Source of the DNA: Brevundimonas albigilva
GTDB lineage: Bacteria > Pseudomonadota > Alphaproteobacteria > Caulobacterales > Caulobacteraceae
DNA: 64,000 nucleotides
NCBI RefSeq assembly: GCF_023503965.1
Contig: NZ_CP097298.1
Coordinates: 496,001 to 560,000, forward strand
Reading direction: 5' to 3'
The notes under the pieces: model-generated
Databases searched by the model: none
Told to the model about the DNA's origin: nothing
The model's input: only the letters and a program-made list of their open reading frames with translations
In this document: positions 1 through 9,354 of the stretch, in pieces
How the letters are laid out: the number at the start of each line of letters is the position of its first letter
Numbering within the stretch: the first letter of the stretch is position 1
Position numbers and translations under genes: made by a program

Positions 1-380
1 TCGACGCGGTGCAGATAGTAGAGATCGACGTGATCGACGCCCAAGCGCTTCAGACTGTCGTCGATGGCGCGGCGGACATTGGCCGGGCTGCCGTCGGTCA
101 TCAGGCGGCTGCGGTCTTCGTTGTAATTGATGCCGAACTTGGTCGCCAGGAAGGCCTGGTCGCGCCGGTCCTTCAACGCCTTGCCGACCAGCACCTCGTT
201 GGCGTGGGGGCCGTACATCTCGGCGGTGTCCAGCAGGGTCACGCCCAGGTCCAGGGCGCGGTGGATGACGGCGATCGACTGCGCTTCGTCCGCGCCGCCG
301 TAGAAGGCGCTCATGCCCATGCAGCCCAGGCCGATGGCGGAAACCTCAGGGCCGTCGCGGCCCAGCGTGCGCGTCTTCAT
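1..380 (-). CDS. Aldo/keto reductase, N-terminal part (cut by window edge)
   Basis: The first 126 residues of an NADPH-dependent aldo/keto reductase are present; the rest lies beyond the left edge. The start [10 protein letters not shown] and the [12 protein letters not shown] segment are typical of the AKR13/YakC-type subfamily. The catalytic Asp and Tyr are visible in LLDTAEMYG and the catalytic Lys in FLATKFG. The segment [12 protein letters not shown] is the strand before the catalytic His. The physiological substrate (an aldehyde or ketone) cannot be told. It is read on the minus strand, downstream of tRNA-His. The family is clear; the subfamily is inference. Confidence 0.9.
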   Translation of the reverse strand, partial: MKTRTLGRDGPEVSAIGLGCMGMSAFYGGADEAQSIAVIHRALDLGVTLLDTAEMYGPHANEVLVGKALKDRRDQAFLATKFGINYNEDRSRLMTDGSPANVRRAIDDSLKRLGVDHVDLYYLHRV

Positions 381-487
381 GGGCGCTCTCCTGTCGATGG
401 GGAAACCGGCGCGAGGCGCCGTCGACAGGAATTGGGAAGGGAAAGGTCGGGCTTCAACCCGTGCATCGCCGGCGTTTGTCCGGGCGA

Positions 488-564
488 TGGTACCGCCTCT
501 CAGGCTTGAACTGAGGACCTCCGGCTCCACAAACCGGCGCTCTAACCAACTGAGCTAAGGCGGC
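488..564 (-). tRNA. tRNA-His (GTG), A73 type
   Basis: A full cloverleaf folds on the minus strand, with acceptor GCCGCCT pairing AGGCGGT, D-stem GCTC/GAGC, anticodon loop TTGTGGA and T-stem CTCAG/CTGAG. The encoded 3' end is ACCA. The discriminator base is A73 and the first pair is G1-U72, unlike the usual G-1:C73 of bacterial tRNA-His. This fits the divergent alphaproteobacterial tRNA-His described for Caulobacter. Confidence 0.95.
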
Positions 565-635
565 CCGCGCATCGCGAGGCGCGTTGTCTAGCGGTCGGCG
601 AAGGACCGATCAAGCCGAAGAGTGCGTCCGCGCAA

Positions 636-667
636 ACAAAAACGCCCCGGCGCAAGGCCGGGGCGTT
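636..667 (-). terminator. Rho-independent terminator of exbB-exbD-tonB
   Basis: An 11-bp perfect stem (AACGCCCCGGC with GCCGGGGCGTT, 5-nt loop) is followed on the minus strand by a TTTTTG tract. It lies 23 nt past the tonB stop codon. Confidence 0.85.
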
Positions 668-689
668 CTCGTGGTTTGGACCGTTCGGC

Positions 690-1406
690 CTACTGGAGAC
701 GGAAGCGCACGGTGAAGCGCGCCTGGCCCCCTTGCGCCACCCCGTCCACGGTGCCGGGCGCAAACCGCGCCGACCGCATGGAGGAGAGCGCTTCGCGACC
801 GAAGCCGGCGCCCGAAGGCGTTTCCGACACGATGCTGCAGTTCGTCGGAGCGCCATTGGCCTGGACGGTGCAGAGCAGCACGACCGTGCCGTCCTCGATA
901 CCGCGCTCTTGAGCGCGGGCCGGGAATTCCGGACGCGGCTGGCGCGACCAGGACACGTTCGTGACCACGGCCGGACGGGCCGGAGCCGGCGGAGCGGGCG
1001 GAGGCGGAGGACCGGGGACGATGACGGGCGGGCCCGAATATTCGACGCGGTTTTCCTTCTTCGTCGGCTCGATCGGCAGCGTGACCGGCGGCGGCGGAGC
1101 TTGGGTGTTGATCACCGGCTCGCGCACCTGGAGCTTCGGCGGCGGAGGCGTGTCCGGCGGCGGGGGCGGCGGGGGCGGAGGCGGCGGAGGCGGCGGGACC
1201 GGCTCGACCAGCTCAACCTCGACCGACTCGTCGACGTAGTTGAACTCCTTCAGCTTGAACTTCGCCTGCTGCAGATAGAACAGGAGAAGGGCGAAGAGGA
1301 TGGTGACGACCAGCAGGCAGACCAGCAGCACGGGCGTCGAGACCCCCATGAAGCCCTTCTGCTTCGGCGCGTCATAACGACTGCGGTGATAAGTGACGTC
1401 TGTCAT
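690..1406 (-). CDS. tonB: Energy transducer TonB
   Basis: A 238-residue TonB that couples the inner-membrane proton-driven ExbBD complex to outer-membrane receptors. A single N-terminal membrane helix (about residues 20-45, VLLVCLLVVTILFALLLFY) follows a short basic cytoplasmic segment. A periplasmic linker with about 14 consecutive prolines comes next, then more Pro-rich sequence. The C-terminal TonB domain (about 150-238) includes RPEFPARAQERGIEDGTV and ends in ARFTVRFRLQ. It is the last gene of exbB-exbD-tonB, 12 nt after exbD, and has its own terminator. The proline tract is encoded by a long CCG/CCC run. The assignment is firm. Confidence 0.95.
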   Translation of the reverse strand: MTDVTYHRSRYDAPKQKGFMGVSTPVLLVCLLVVTILFALLLFYLQQAKFKLKEFNYVDESVEVELVEPVPPPPPPPPPPPPPPDTPPPPKLQVREPVINTQAPPPPVTLPIEPTKKENRVEYSGPPVIVPGPPPPPAPPAPARPAVVTNVSWSRQPRPEFPARAQERGIEDGTVVLLCTVQANGAPTNCSIVSETPSGAGFGREALSSMRSARFAPGTVDGVAQGGQARFTVRFRLQ

Positions 1407-1418
1407 TGCACCTCGCGC

Positions 1419-1856
1419 CTATTGCGTCGACTGGTCTTCGCCGACCAGGGCGACACTGTAGAAGCCGTTGTCCTGCAGGGCGTTCATGACTTGCATGAAG
1501 TCGCCGTAGCGGACGTTCTGGTCGCCGCGGATGAAGATCCGCTCGTCGGCGGGGTTACGGCTGCCGATCTGGTCGGTCAGGTCCTGCCCCAGCGAACCCA
1601 CGTCGGTCCGGAAATCGCCCACGAAGACGTCGCCGTCGTTCTGGATCGAAATATAGACCGGCTTCGGCGGATTCGGGGCCGGCTTGGCGACCGCGATCGG
1701 AAGTTCCACTGGCACCGACACGGTGGCGAGCGGAGCCGCCACCATGAAGATGATCAGGAGGACCAGCATGACATCAACGAAAGGCGTAACGTTGATCTCG
1801 CTGTTGGCCTCGATCTGGTACTTGCCACCGCCGCCGGATGAAAGCTTGGCGGCCAT
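1419..1856 (-). CDS. exbD: Biopolymer transporter ExbD
   Basis: A 145-residue inner-membrane stator protein of the TonB system. One membrane helix (about residues 22-45) holds the proton-path Asp in NVTPFVDVMLVLLIIF, followed by a periplasmic domain of about 95 residues. The length is normal for ExbD/TolR. It sits between exbB (5 nt upstream) and tonB on one transcript. The tonB neighbour and the absence of tolA/pal favour ExbD over TolR. Confidence 0.95.
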   Translation of the reverse strand: MAAKLSSGGGGKYQIEANSEINVTPFVDVMLVLLIIFMVAAPLATVSVPVELPIAVAKPAPNPPKPVYISIQNDGDVFVGDFRTDVGSLGQDLTDQIGSRNPADERIFIRGDQNVRYGDFMQVMNALQDNGFYSVALVGEDQSTQ

Positions 1857-1861
1857 CTGGA

Positions 1862-2749
1862 TTACGCCCCCTTGTCGAGTTGACGCGAGATGCCGTTGAT
1901 CAGTTCAGCGTTGAAGCCGTCCGCACGGGTGCCGTAGGCGGCGATGCGGGTGTTGAAGTAGTTATAGAAGATAACCGCCGGGATAGCGGCGAAGAGGCCG
2001 ATACCCGTGGCCAGCAGGGCCTCGGCGATACCCGGGGCGACGACGGCCAGGTTGGTCGTGTTCGACTCCGCGATGCCGATGAAGGAGTTCATGATGCCGT
2101 ACACGGTGCCGAACAGACCGACGAACGGACCGGACGAACCGACCGAGGCCAGGAACTGCTGACCGCCCGAGATGCGCTTGGCCAGACCGGCCTGAACGGC
2201 GGTGACGGCGGCTTGGACGCGGGCCAGGGTGTCGTGGCGGTGCTCGCCGGTGACCGACAGGCCGGCCTGACGCGACAGGTCGACTTCTTCGGTGGCGGCG
2301 GCGGCCATGTCGGCCAGCGGGTTGCCTTCATACTCTTCGGCGGTCGCGATCGCCTTCATGTCGGCGATGGTGCGGGCGCCGCGGAAGTTCTCCAGGAAGG
2401 AGTCGGTCTTGCGGTTGAGGGCGCCGAACTCGAACAGCTTGATGAGCAGCAGGGTCCACGAGAAGATCGAGGCCAGCAGCAGGCCGGCCATGACGACCTT
2501 CACGACCACGGTCGCTTCCATGAACATGGAGATCGGGGTGATGCCGCCGCCGTGACCGCCGCCGACGGCTTCGCCGACGGACGCGGGATCGGTTTCCGGA
2601 GCCGCAGCGGCGGGCGCCGCCGGAGCCATCGCCGTTTCGGCGGCCGGAGCGGGCTCGGCCGGCGCTTGCGCCAGAACCGGCGTGCTCGCCATGAGGACGG
2701 CGGCGCCGGCCATGGCGAGAAGGATGTTCGTCTTTTTGCTGTTCAGCAT
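1862..2749 (-). CDS. exbB: Biopolymer transporter ExbB with signal peptide and Ala/Pro extension
   Basis: A 295-residue MotA/TolQ/ExbB proton-channel protein. The start MLNSKKTN was chosen because it gives a clean signal peptide (cut near VLAQA) and has AGGA about 11 nt upstream. An Ala/Pro-rich periplasmic segment (about 26-75) then leads into three membrane helices: about 85-110, a central one around FVGLFGTVYGIMNSF, and EALLATGIGLFAAIPAVIFYNYF. Such an N-terminal extension is known in the longer ExbB subtype of proteobacteria. It is the first gene of exbB-exbD-tonB, and its promoter must lie in the 436-nt gap upstream. Confidence 0.94.
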   Translation of the reverse strand: MLNSKKTNILLAMAGAAVLMASTPVLAQAPAEPAPAAETAMAPAAPAAAAPETDPASVGEAVGGGHGGGITPISMFMEATVVVKVVMAGLLLASIFSWTLLLIKLFEFGALNRKTDSFLENFRGARTIADMKAIATAEEYEGNPLADMAAAATEEVDLSRQAGLSVTGEHRHDTLARVQAAVTAVQAGLAKRISGGQQFLASVGSSGPFVGLFGTVYGIMNSFIGIAESNTTNLAVVAPGIAEALLATGIGLFAAIPAVIFYNYFNTRIAAYGTRADGFNAELINGISRQLDKGA

Positions 2750-3185
2750 AATTCGCCAGTTCCTGCTTGGTCTGACTCGTGGAACCAAAGGTTCGGCCAT
2801 GTCACCGGCCGTCCCCCAACCTGAAATGTTTCCTTCGGCGTCCCTTGTCCCAATGTGGAACCCGACCCGCCGAAAACGAGCGAGGACCCGTCCGGTTGCC
2901 CGGCTGGCCCCTCCTCCGATGGCGAGTGTCGGAAACCATTCCCTCGACCCGCCGAACTCCACCCAGAAAGTTTACTCTGGGAAGGCGTCCCGAAACCCTT
3001 TGGCGAACCGTTACCAGAGCGTCAAGGGCGAAGAGCGCGATTTCGCCGCCGGATGGTTCAAGGGCGAAGTCTTGCTCAGCACGTCATTTAGGCGGCCGAT
3101 CACGACATTTTCGTGATGCGGCGACGGCGAACAGCGCAAGCTTGTTCGAAATCGGCGTGAAGGGGGCAAAATGATGCGGGAAAAA
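2750..3185. promoter_or_regulatory. 436-nt gene-free region upstream of exbB, with two inverted repeats
   Basis: No convincing coding sequence is present on either strand. It separates exbB from tRNA-Phe and should hold the exbB operon promoter. Two inverted repeats are visible: CCCAGA/TCTGGG flanking 8 nt near 2963-2982, and ATCACGA-CATTT-TCGTGAT at 3099-3117. The second could be a regulator site. No clear Fur box was found. The regulatory role is inference. Confidence 0.4.
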
Positions 3186-3261
3186 TGGTGCCTGGAGGCG
3201 GATTCGAACCACCGACACGCGGATTTTCAATCCGCTGCTCTACCAACTGAGCTATCCAGGC
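3186..3261 (-). tRNA. tRNA-Phe (GAA)
   Basis: A 76-nt cloverleaf on the minus strand, with acceptor GCCTGGA/TCCAGGC, anticodon stem GCGGA/TCCGC around TTGAAAA, and encoded ACCA end. It follows yacG, a common alphaproteobacterial arrangement. Confidence 0.97.
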
Positions 3262-3324
3262 GCCGCTCGGCGTCGCGAGAGCGGCGTCTATAGGCGAGCC
3301 GCTTTCGGGTGTCCAGCGTCGGAT

Positions 3325-3489
3325 TCAGTCCTTTTGCGGTTCTTCGTCCGCGCCGTCCGACGGCTCCCCCGCAATGACGTAGGAGCCGGCGAACCAGCGC
3401 TGCAGATCCAGGTCCGAGCAGCGGCGCGAACAGAAGGGCTTGTACTTCGGATCGGCGTCCGCCTTGCGGCAGATGGGGCACAGGGCCAT
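3325..3489 (-). CDS. yacG: DNA gyrase inhibitor YacG (zinc-binding)
   Basis: A 54-residue protein starting MALCPICRK. Four cysteines, CPIC at residues 4-7 and CSRRC at 20-24, form the single zinc site of the YacG family. YacG binds GyrB and inhibits supercoiling in E. coli; that role is transferred from the family. The conserved DLDLQRWFAGSYVI segment follows the zinc knuckle. It lies 3 nt after the RNase E/G gene, in the run infA-maf-rng-yacG-tRNA-Phe. The length is normal. Confidence 0.93.
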   Translation of the reverse strand: MALCPICRKADADPKYKPFCSRRCSDLDLQRWFAGSYVIAGEPSDGADEEPQKD

Positions 3490-3492
3490 GCG

Positions 3493-4517
3493 TCAGTCCT
3501 CCTGGATACGGCCGCGCCCCGGCGCGACGGACGGGTCAGCGACCACGGCCGCGCGGGGCCCCAGGGCGGCGACCAGCGGCGTCGCGACCGCCGCCTCCTC
3601 GGGGGCGCAACGCGCGACGACGCGCGCGGTCGCCGTGTCCGTCAATATATGGCGCCTCAGGTCGCGGACCAGGGCCTGGGCGTGGGTGCGGCCGCTCGGG
3701 CTCAGGACCTCTTCGACCGGGGTGCGGGTCCACGGCAGGGACAACTGAGCCAGGCCGAACCGGCTGACCGGCCCGAACGCCGCCTGCGAATCCTCTGCGA
3801 AGGCCGCGCGGACGGCGCGGGACAGCGCCTCTCCGTCGCGTCCGTCGCCGATCGCATCGACGATCACCAGGCCGCCCCACGCCTTCAGGCCGATCAGCCG
3901 GGCGGCCTGGCGCAGGCCCTCGGCGTTGGCGCGCGCCCGACCCTTGGCCGGGTCGCGGCCGGGCGCGGGGGCGTAATCGATATCCACGGCGACCAGGGCG
4001 CGGGTGCGCTGGACCGCCAGGTCCAGCCCGTGGCCGGGAAACGCATGGACCTCGGCCAGGGCCTCCGATTCGGCCTCGCGCGAGGCGTCGATCGCGGGGA
4101 CGCCCGTCAGGATCGGCGCGCCGGGCGCGAGGCGGCGCAAGGTGTCGGCGATCGAAGGACCGGGTTCGAGCAGGCGCGGCGCCCCCTCCCCGCACCCAGG
4201 CCGCGAACCGCCGCACCCTTGCCGCCGCGCGGCTCGGCGACGACGACCACCTCGACCCGCGCGCCCTGCGCCAGCGAATCGTTCCGGCCCAGGGGAAGAA
4301 AGGCGTCGGCTTCGGCGCCCAGGTCGACGAAGGCGCCGCGCAGGCCCGGATTGACCTGCGTCACCCGGCCGACCGATCGCGCGCCCAGGCGATGCTGGGG
4401 CGCGTCCGCGTCGCGATGGATCAGGAGATGGGTGTAGCGGCCGCCGCGCGCGATCACGCCGCGCATCTCTCCCGGCGTGTCGTCGAGAAAGACCTCCGGA
4501 TCGGTCGGGCCGGTCAT
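3493..4517 (-). CDS. Ribonuclease E/G family protein (frameshifted in this sequence)
   Basis: A short (about 340-residue) RNase E/G-type endoribonuclease of the kind found beside maf and yacG in alphaproteobacteria. The first frame (4517 down to about 4190) carries an S1-like domain: RGVIARGGRY, GRVTQVNPGLRGAFVDLG, DAFLPL. The second frame (about 4190 to 3493) carries the RNase H-like/DNase I-like part, beginning LLEPGPSIADTLRRL and containing VAVDIDYAP. The break lies in the C/G run at 4182-4191 and matches a one-base deletion. The start overlaps the maf stop by ATGA. A truncated RNase is possible but unlikely, since both halves are well conserved. Confidence 0.82.
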
Positions 4518-5089
4518 GGCCGCCAGCCGACGCCGTTCAGCAGTTGCACGGTCTCATAAAGCGGCAGCCCCATCACGGCGGGATGACTGCCGACGATGCG
4601 CTGGACGAAGGCGCCCGCGGGCCCCTGGATGCCGTAGCCGCCGGCCTTGCCTCGCCAGTCGCCGGTGGCGACATAGGCGTCGATCTCGGCGTCCGACAGC
4701 GGCTTGATGCTGACGCGGGTCTCGCTGACCCGCACCGACAGGCGGCCGTCGCGAACCACGGCCACGCCGGTGTGCACGCGGTGATTCCGCCCGGACAACA
4801 GTTTCAGAAAGCGCACCGCCTCCGCCTCGTCGGCCGCCTTTTCCAGAAGACGGCGGCCCACGGAGACCACGGTGTCAGCGGCGACGACGACGGCTTCGGG
4901 CCGCCGGGCCGCCACCGCCCGCGCCTTGGACACGGCCAGGCGCTGCGCCAGACGCGGCGGCGTCTCGCCCTTCAGCGGCGTCTCGTCGATGTCGGCGGGG
5001 TCGATGTGGTCGGGACGAATCCCGACCTGCGCCAGCAGTTCGATGCGGCGCGGGCTGGCCGAGGCCAGCACCAGTTCGGGACGGCTCAC
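4514..5089 (-). CDS. maf: Maf family nucleoside triphosphate pyrophosphatase
   Basis: A 191-residue Maf/YceF protein that hydrolyses non-canonical or modified nucleoside triphosphates to the monophosphate and PPi (house-cleaning). The start LVLASASPRR is the family signature. The catalytic Asp is in VVAADTVV, and the tail GGYGIQGPAGAFV...GSHPAVMGLPL is conserved. It lies between infA (12 nt) and the RNase gene (ATGA overlap), so it is probably cotranscribed. Which Maf subclass (dTTP/UTP or m7GTP) it belongs to is not settled. Confidence 0.93.
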   Translation of the reverse strand: MSRPELVLASASPRRIELLAQVGIRPDHIDPADIDETPLKGETPPRLAQRLAVSKARAVAARRPEAVVVAADTVVSVGRRLLEKAADEAEAVRFLKLLSGRNHRVHTGVAVVRDGRLSVRVSETRVSIKPLSDAEIDAYVATGDWRGKAGGYGIQGPAGAFVQRIVGSHPAVMGLPLYETVQLLNGVGWRP

Positions 5090-5101
5090 GCGAGCCCGCC
5101 C

Positions 5102-5320
5102 TTACTTGAAGCGGTAGGTGATGCGGCCCTTGGTCAGGTCATAGGGCGTCATCTCGACCAGGACCTTGTCGCCGGCCAGCACGCGGATGCGGTTCTTGCG
5201 CATCTTGCCGGCCGTGTGGGCGATGATTTCGTGATCGTTCTCGAGCGTCACGCGAAAGGTGGCGTTCGGCAGCAGTTCGCTGACGGTGCCGGGAAACTCG
5301 AGCAGTTCTTCCTTAGCCAT
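5102..5320 (-). CDS. infA: Translation initiation factor IF-1
   Basis: A 72-residue OB-fold protein that occupies the ribosomal A site during initiation. [11 protein letters not shown] at the start, then [16 protein letters not shown] and a C-terminal [13 protein letters not shown], are diagnostic. The start at 5320 gives the exact family length. It leads the minus-strand group infA-maf-RNase E/G-yacG. The 103-nt gap upstream contains a GC-rich inverted repeat (GCCCCACGC/GCGTGGGGC). Confidence 0.97.
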   Translation of the reverse strand: MAKEELLEFPGTVSELLPNATFRVTLENDHEIIAHTAGKMRKNRIRVLAGDKVLVEMTPYDLTKGRITYRFK

Positions 5321-5423
5321 GCGGCCTCTCACGCCCGTCGAAAACGACATCGGCCCCACGCCGGGCGGGCGCGTGGGGCGGAACGGACGGGCCTAATGCC
5401 CGAAAATGCACAGATAGTCGAGG

Positions 5424-5891
5424 TCAGCCGCGACGGTAGAGGGCGCACACCAATGTGAAAAGCCGGCGCGCCGTCTCCCGGTCCAGGGCGACCTTGCCCT
5501 CCAGCCGCTGGGTCAGCTGGTCGGCGCCTTCGTTGTGCAGCCCCCTGCGGCCCATGTCGACGGCCTCGATCTGGCTGGGCGAGGAGCCGCGCAGCGCCTC
5601 GTAATAGCTGTCGCAGATCAGCAGATAATCGCGCAGCACTGTCTTCAGCGGCGTCAGGCTCAGGGCGTAGGTCCGCGAGAAGGCCGGCCCGGCGATGTCG
5701 AACACCAGCCGGTTGTCCTGCAGCGACAGCTTCAACGAATACGGCCCGCCTTCGGAATCGACGGGCTGGAAGCTGTTCTTCTCGACCAGGTCGAAGATGG
5801 CCACCCGCCGCTCGTGCTCGATCTCGGCGGTGGCGGCCGGCAGGGTGGCGGCGTCCAGGTCCACCGAGGTCAGGACGTGCGGGCCGCTCAT
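5424..5891 (-). CDS. UPF0262 family protein
   Basis: A 155-residue conserved alphaproteobacterial protein of unknown function. Recognised by [37 protein letters not shown] and the C-terminal [16 protein letters not shown]. There is no signal peptide or membrane helix, so it is probably cytoplasmic. Its start overlaps the DUF2948 stop by ATGA, so it belongs to the murA transcript. In many relatives hisD lies between these two genes; it is absent here. Confidence 0.9.
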   Translation of the reverse strand: MSGPHVLTSVDLDAATLPAATAEIEHERRVAIFDLVEKNSFQPVDSEGGPYSLKLSLQDNRLVFDIAGPAFSRTYALSLTPLKTVLRDYLLICDSYYEALRGSSPSQIEAVDMGRRGLHNEGADQLTQRLEGKVALDRETARRLFTLVCALYRRG

Positions 5892-6344
5892 GCCTCCGCC
5901 TCGCCCAGGTGGGTGGGGGCCACCCGCGCCGGCCAGCGCTCGGAGATGTCGGTGACCACCGCGTCCAGGCATTCGACGTCCACCCGCAGGTCGCCGCCGC
6001 CGGCGAACATCAGGATGACCCGCCCGCCCGGCGCCTCGGTCGGCAGGAAGTCCAGCGCCAGCAGTTCCAGCGAAGCGTCGGGATTGCGCGGCAGGCGGCG
6101 GCTCTTGACCGCAGTCACGTCGCCGAACTGCATCGCCGAGCGGACGCGCGTGCCGCCGCACTCCCAGCAGAAGCGACTGAAGGCGATGGTGACGGTGCGC
6201 GCCTGCTTCTCCCAGACGATGTCGATGGGGCGCAGGATCGCATCCTGCAGCGCCGCGGAGATGATCTGCAGATCGTCGGCGTCCTCCGCCAGCAGACGCA
6301 GCGGCTCGACCGGCGCGTCGGAAGCGGGCGCGGAGGCGTCGATG

Positions 6345-6355
<11 letters not shown>
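5888..6355 (-). CDS. DUF2948 family protein
   Basis: A 155-residue conserved protein of unknown function, recognised from [23 protein letters not shown] and the segment [18 protein letters not shown]. No secretion signal is seen. The start [10 protein letters not shown] at 6355 overlaps the end of murA by 11 nt, and its end overlaps the UPF0262 start. This gives tight translational coupling in the order murA-DUF2948-UPF0262. Family identification is good; function is unknown. Confidence 0.88.
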
Positions 6356-7634
<1,279 letters not shown>

Positions 7635-7724
7635 GACGTCCTTGAAGCGCCCGGATCGAACGCCGGGGGATCGCCTCTCTAGCAAGCGGCCGCACCGGCG
7701 GGAAAGGCCGCGGACCGATGAACT

Positions 7725-7918
7725 TCAGTTGCGGTCCTTGAGCGGCGCCGCCGGCCGGGGCGCCTTGCGGCGCCGCAGGTTCTCGCGCAGCGCCGAGGCC
7801 AGCCGCGCGGCCCGTTCCATCCGCGCCTTGTCCGCCGCCGAAGGCGCTGATGATCGGACGGATTCGGCGGCGTCCCGGCGTCGGGCGGCGTATCGGCGTC
7901 ATGCGGCGGCTGGCTCAT
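7725..7918 (-). CDS. Small hypothetical protein upstream of murA (frameshifted)
   Basis: A short reading frame starts MSQPPHDADTPP at 7918. It is Pro/Asp-rich and then loses frame around 7850-7870. The continuation in the neighbouring frame is DKARMERAARLASALRENL, followed by RRRKAPRPAAPLKDRN and a stop at 7725. That tail resembles small basic proteins found next to murA in alphaproteobacteria (from memory). Joined, the product would be about 64 residues: a disordered N-terminus and an amphipathic basic helix. Function is unknown. Confidence 0.55.
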
Positions 7919-8028
7919 GGCGCGATCATGGCGCGATCCGGGGTTCTGTCCAAACTTTCTTTGCTCAGGTCAAAAACGGGCTTCCATCGCCGGAAGGGTT
8001 TGGCTATACGGCCGCTTCCTCAGTCGGG

Positions 8029-8103
<75 letters not shown>

Positions 8104-8113
8104 TCTGAGACTG

Positions 8114-8143
8114 AAAAGGCCCGGCGATCCGCCGGGCCTTTTT
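8114..8143. terminator. Bidirectional Rho-independent terminator
   Basis: The stem GGCCCGGCG/CGCCGGGCC is flanked by AAAA on the left and TTTTT on the right. It can end tRNA-Thr transcription on the plus strand and the secreted-protein gene at 8159 on the minus strand. Confidence 0.85.
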
Positions 8144-8158
8144 CGTTTGCGCCGCCGC

Positions 8159-8731
8159 TCAATCGGCCAGCAGACCGCCCCGACCGGGAGAATTCGGCCA
8201 AGAGTCGCGGTCGTCGTCGCGATCCTTGGACCAGGAGAAGCCCATCGACAGGGTGCGGCTGTCGCCGCCGTCATAGCCGCGATAGCGCCCCAGGCCATAC
8301 GTCGGGCCGTAGGTCGGGCCGAACGCGCCGGGATAGCCCCAATAATAGGGCTGGTTGCGGCCCTCGCGGTACGCCAGGTCCAGGCGGCCGTTCTCGCCCA
8401 CCGGCAGGGAGACGGCCGCGCCGTAGCTGCGATAGCCGCCGGTGCCTATGCCCGCCTCCACCATGCCGTGGATCTCGCGATCGTCGCTCGGCGCGGCGGC
8501 CACGGCTTCCTCGAAGGACGGCGCCCGTTCGCGCGCAGCCAGCCAGCGCTGGATCTGCTCCTCGGTGGTCATGCCGTGCGGCGTGGCGTCCTGGGCCGTC
8601 GGAGCGGGCGCCGCGACCGGCGCCGGCGCCGAAGCCGCGGCGGCCAGGTCCAGCGCGCCGGTCGGCGCCGTGGTCACCACGCCGTCGGGATCGGCCAGGG
8701 CGGCGATGGTCAGCAGGCTGGCGATCAACAT
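8159..8731 (-). CDS. Hypothetical exported protein, Gly/Tyr-rich C-terminus
   Basis: A 190-residue protein with a short N-terminal hydrophobic segment (MLIASLLTIAALA) that looks like a signal peptide. An Ala/Pro linker (about 25-50) and a helical region containing EEQIQRWLAARERAPSF follow. The C-terminal part alternates strands such as GMVEAGIGTGGYRSYGAAVS and RTLSMGFSWSKD around a Tyr/Gly/Pro-rich stretch with a GPTYGPTYG repeat. The strands suggest a small beta-structured envelope protein. No family is recognised. It is monocistronic, 52 nt after msrB on the same strand. Confidence 0.7.
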   Translation of the reverse strand: MLIASLLTIAALADPDGVVTTAPTGALDLAAAASAPAPVAAPAPTAQDATPHGMTTEEQIQRWLAARERAPSFEEAVAAAPSDDREIHGMVEAGIGTGGYRSYGAAVSLPVGENGRLDLAYREGRNQPYYWGYPGAFGPTYGPTYGLGRYRGYDGGDSRTLSMGFSWSKDRDDDRDSWPNSPGRGGLLAD

Positions 8732-8783
8732 GGTCGATACTCCTTACGCTGACGCCATCCTATCACGGCGATTGCGGCCAAGG

Positions 8784-9275
8784 TCAGGCCTTTCCGTCGC
8801 CCCGGCCCAGCGGGTCCGGCAAGGGCTCGCCCTCGGGCACGAAGGTCAGCGCGACCGAGTTGATGCAGTAGCGGTCGCCGGTCGGCGGCGGCCCGTCGGG
8901 GAAGACGTGGCCCTGGTGGCTGTCGCAGCGGGCGCAGCGGGTCTCGACCCGCACCATGCCGTAGCTGGTGTCGCGCACCGCCCGGACGTTGGCGGGATCG
9001 ACCGGCTCGGTGAAGCTGGGCCAGCCTGTGCCGCTTTCGAACTTGGCGCCGCTGCGGAACAGCGGCAGGCCGCATTCGCGGCAGCAGAAGACGCCCGCGC
9101 GCTTTTCGCCCAGCAAGGTTCCGCAGAACGGCGCCTCGGTGCCGTGCGCCAGCAGCACCCGCTTCTCCTCCGGCGACAGATCGGCCTCCAGCCGGGCGCG
9201 CTCTTCGTCGGTGGGCGGCGTCAGGTCGAAACCCGAGGGGGACGGCTGGGCGGGGCGCGTGTCGGTGTCGGTCAT
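8784..9275 (-). CDS. msrB: Peptide-methionine (R)-S-oxide reductase MsrB
   Basis: A 163-residue MsrB that reduces the R epimer of methionine sulfoxide in proteins. The catalytic Cys is in DRYCINSVALTF. Two CxxC pairs (CCREC and CARC) bind the structural zinc. The core motifs AGVFCC, GTGWPSF and SHQGHVFPDGP are all present. A further Cys in EAPFCGTLL is in the region used for resolving in some MsrBs. The start at 9275 (MTDTDTRPAQ) was preferred to an upstream in-frame Met for length. There is no signal peptide, so it is cytoplasmic. Confidence 0.95.
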   Translation of the reverse strand: MTDTDTRPAQPSPSGFDLTPPTDEERARLEADLSPEEKRVLLAHGTEAPFCGTLLGEKRAGVFCCRECGLPLFRSGAKFESGTGWPSFTEPVDPANVRAVRDTSYGMVRVETRCARCDSHQGHVFPDGPPPTGDRYCINSVALTFVPEGEPLPDPLGRGDGKA

Positions 9276-9354
9276 GACACGCAAATAAGAAGGGCCGGAC
9301 AGAGGTTCCACCCCTGCCCGGCCCCCGCCTGCAAGATCAGGCCTGGCGGCGCGC

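Noticed and set aside
961..1239. Plus-strand Gly-rich frame opposite tonB
   Set aside because: The poly-Gly run is just the reverse complement of the TonB proline codons; no start signal or family.
5321..5423. Terminator between UPF0262 and infA
   Set aside because: A GC-rich inverted repeat exists (GCCCCACGC/GCGTGGGGC), but no T tract follows on the minus strand; left as an observation in the infA entry.
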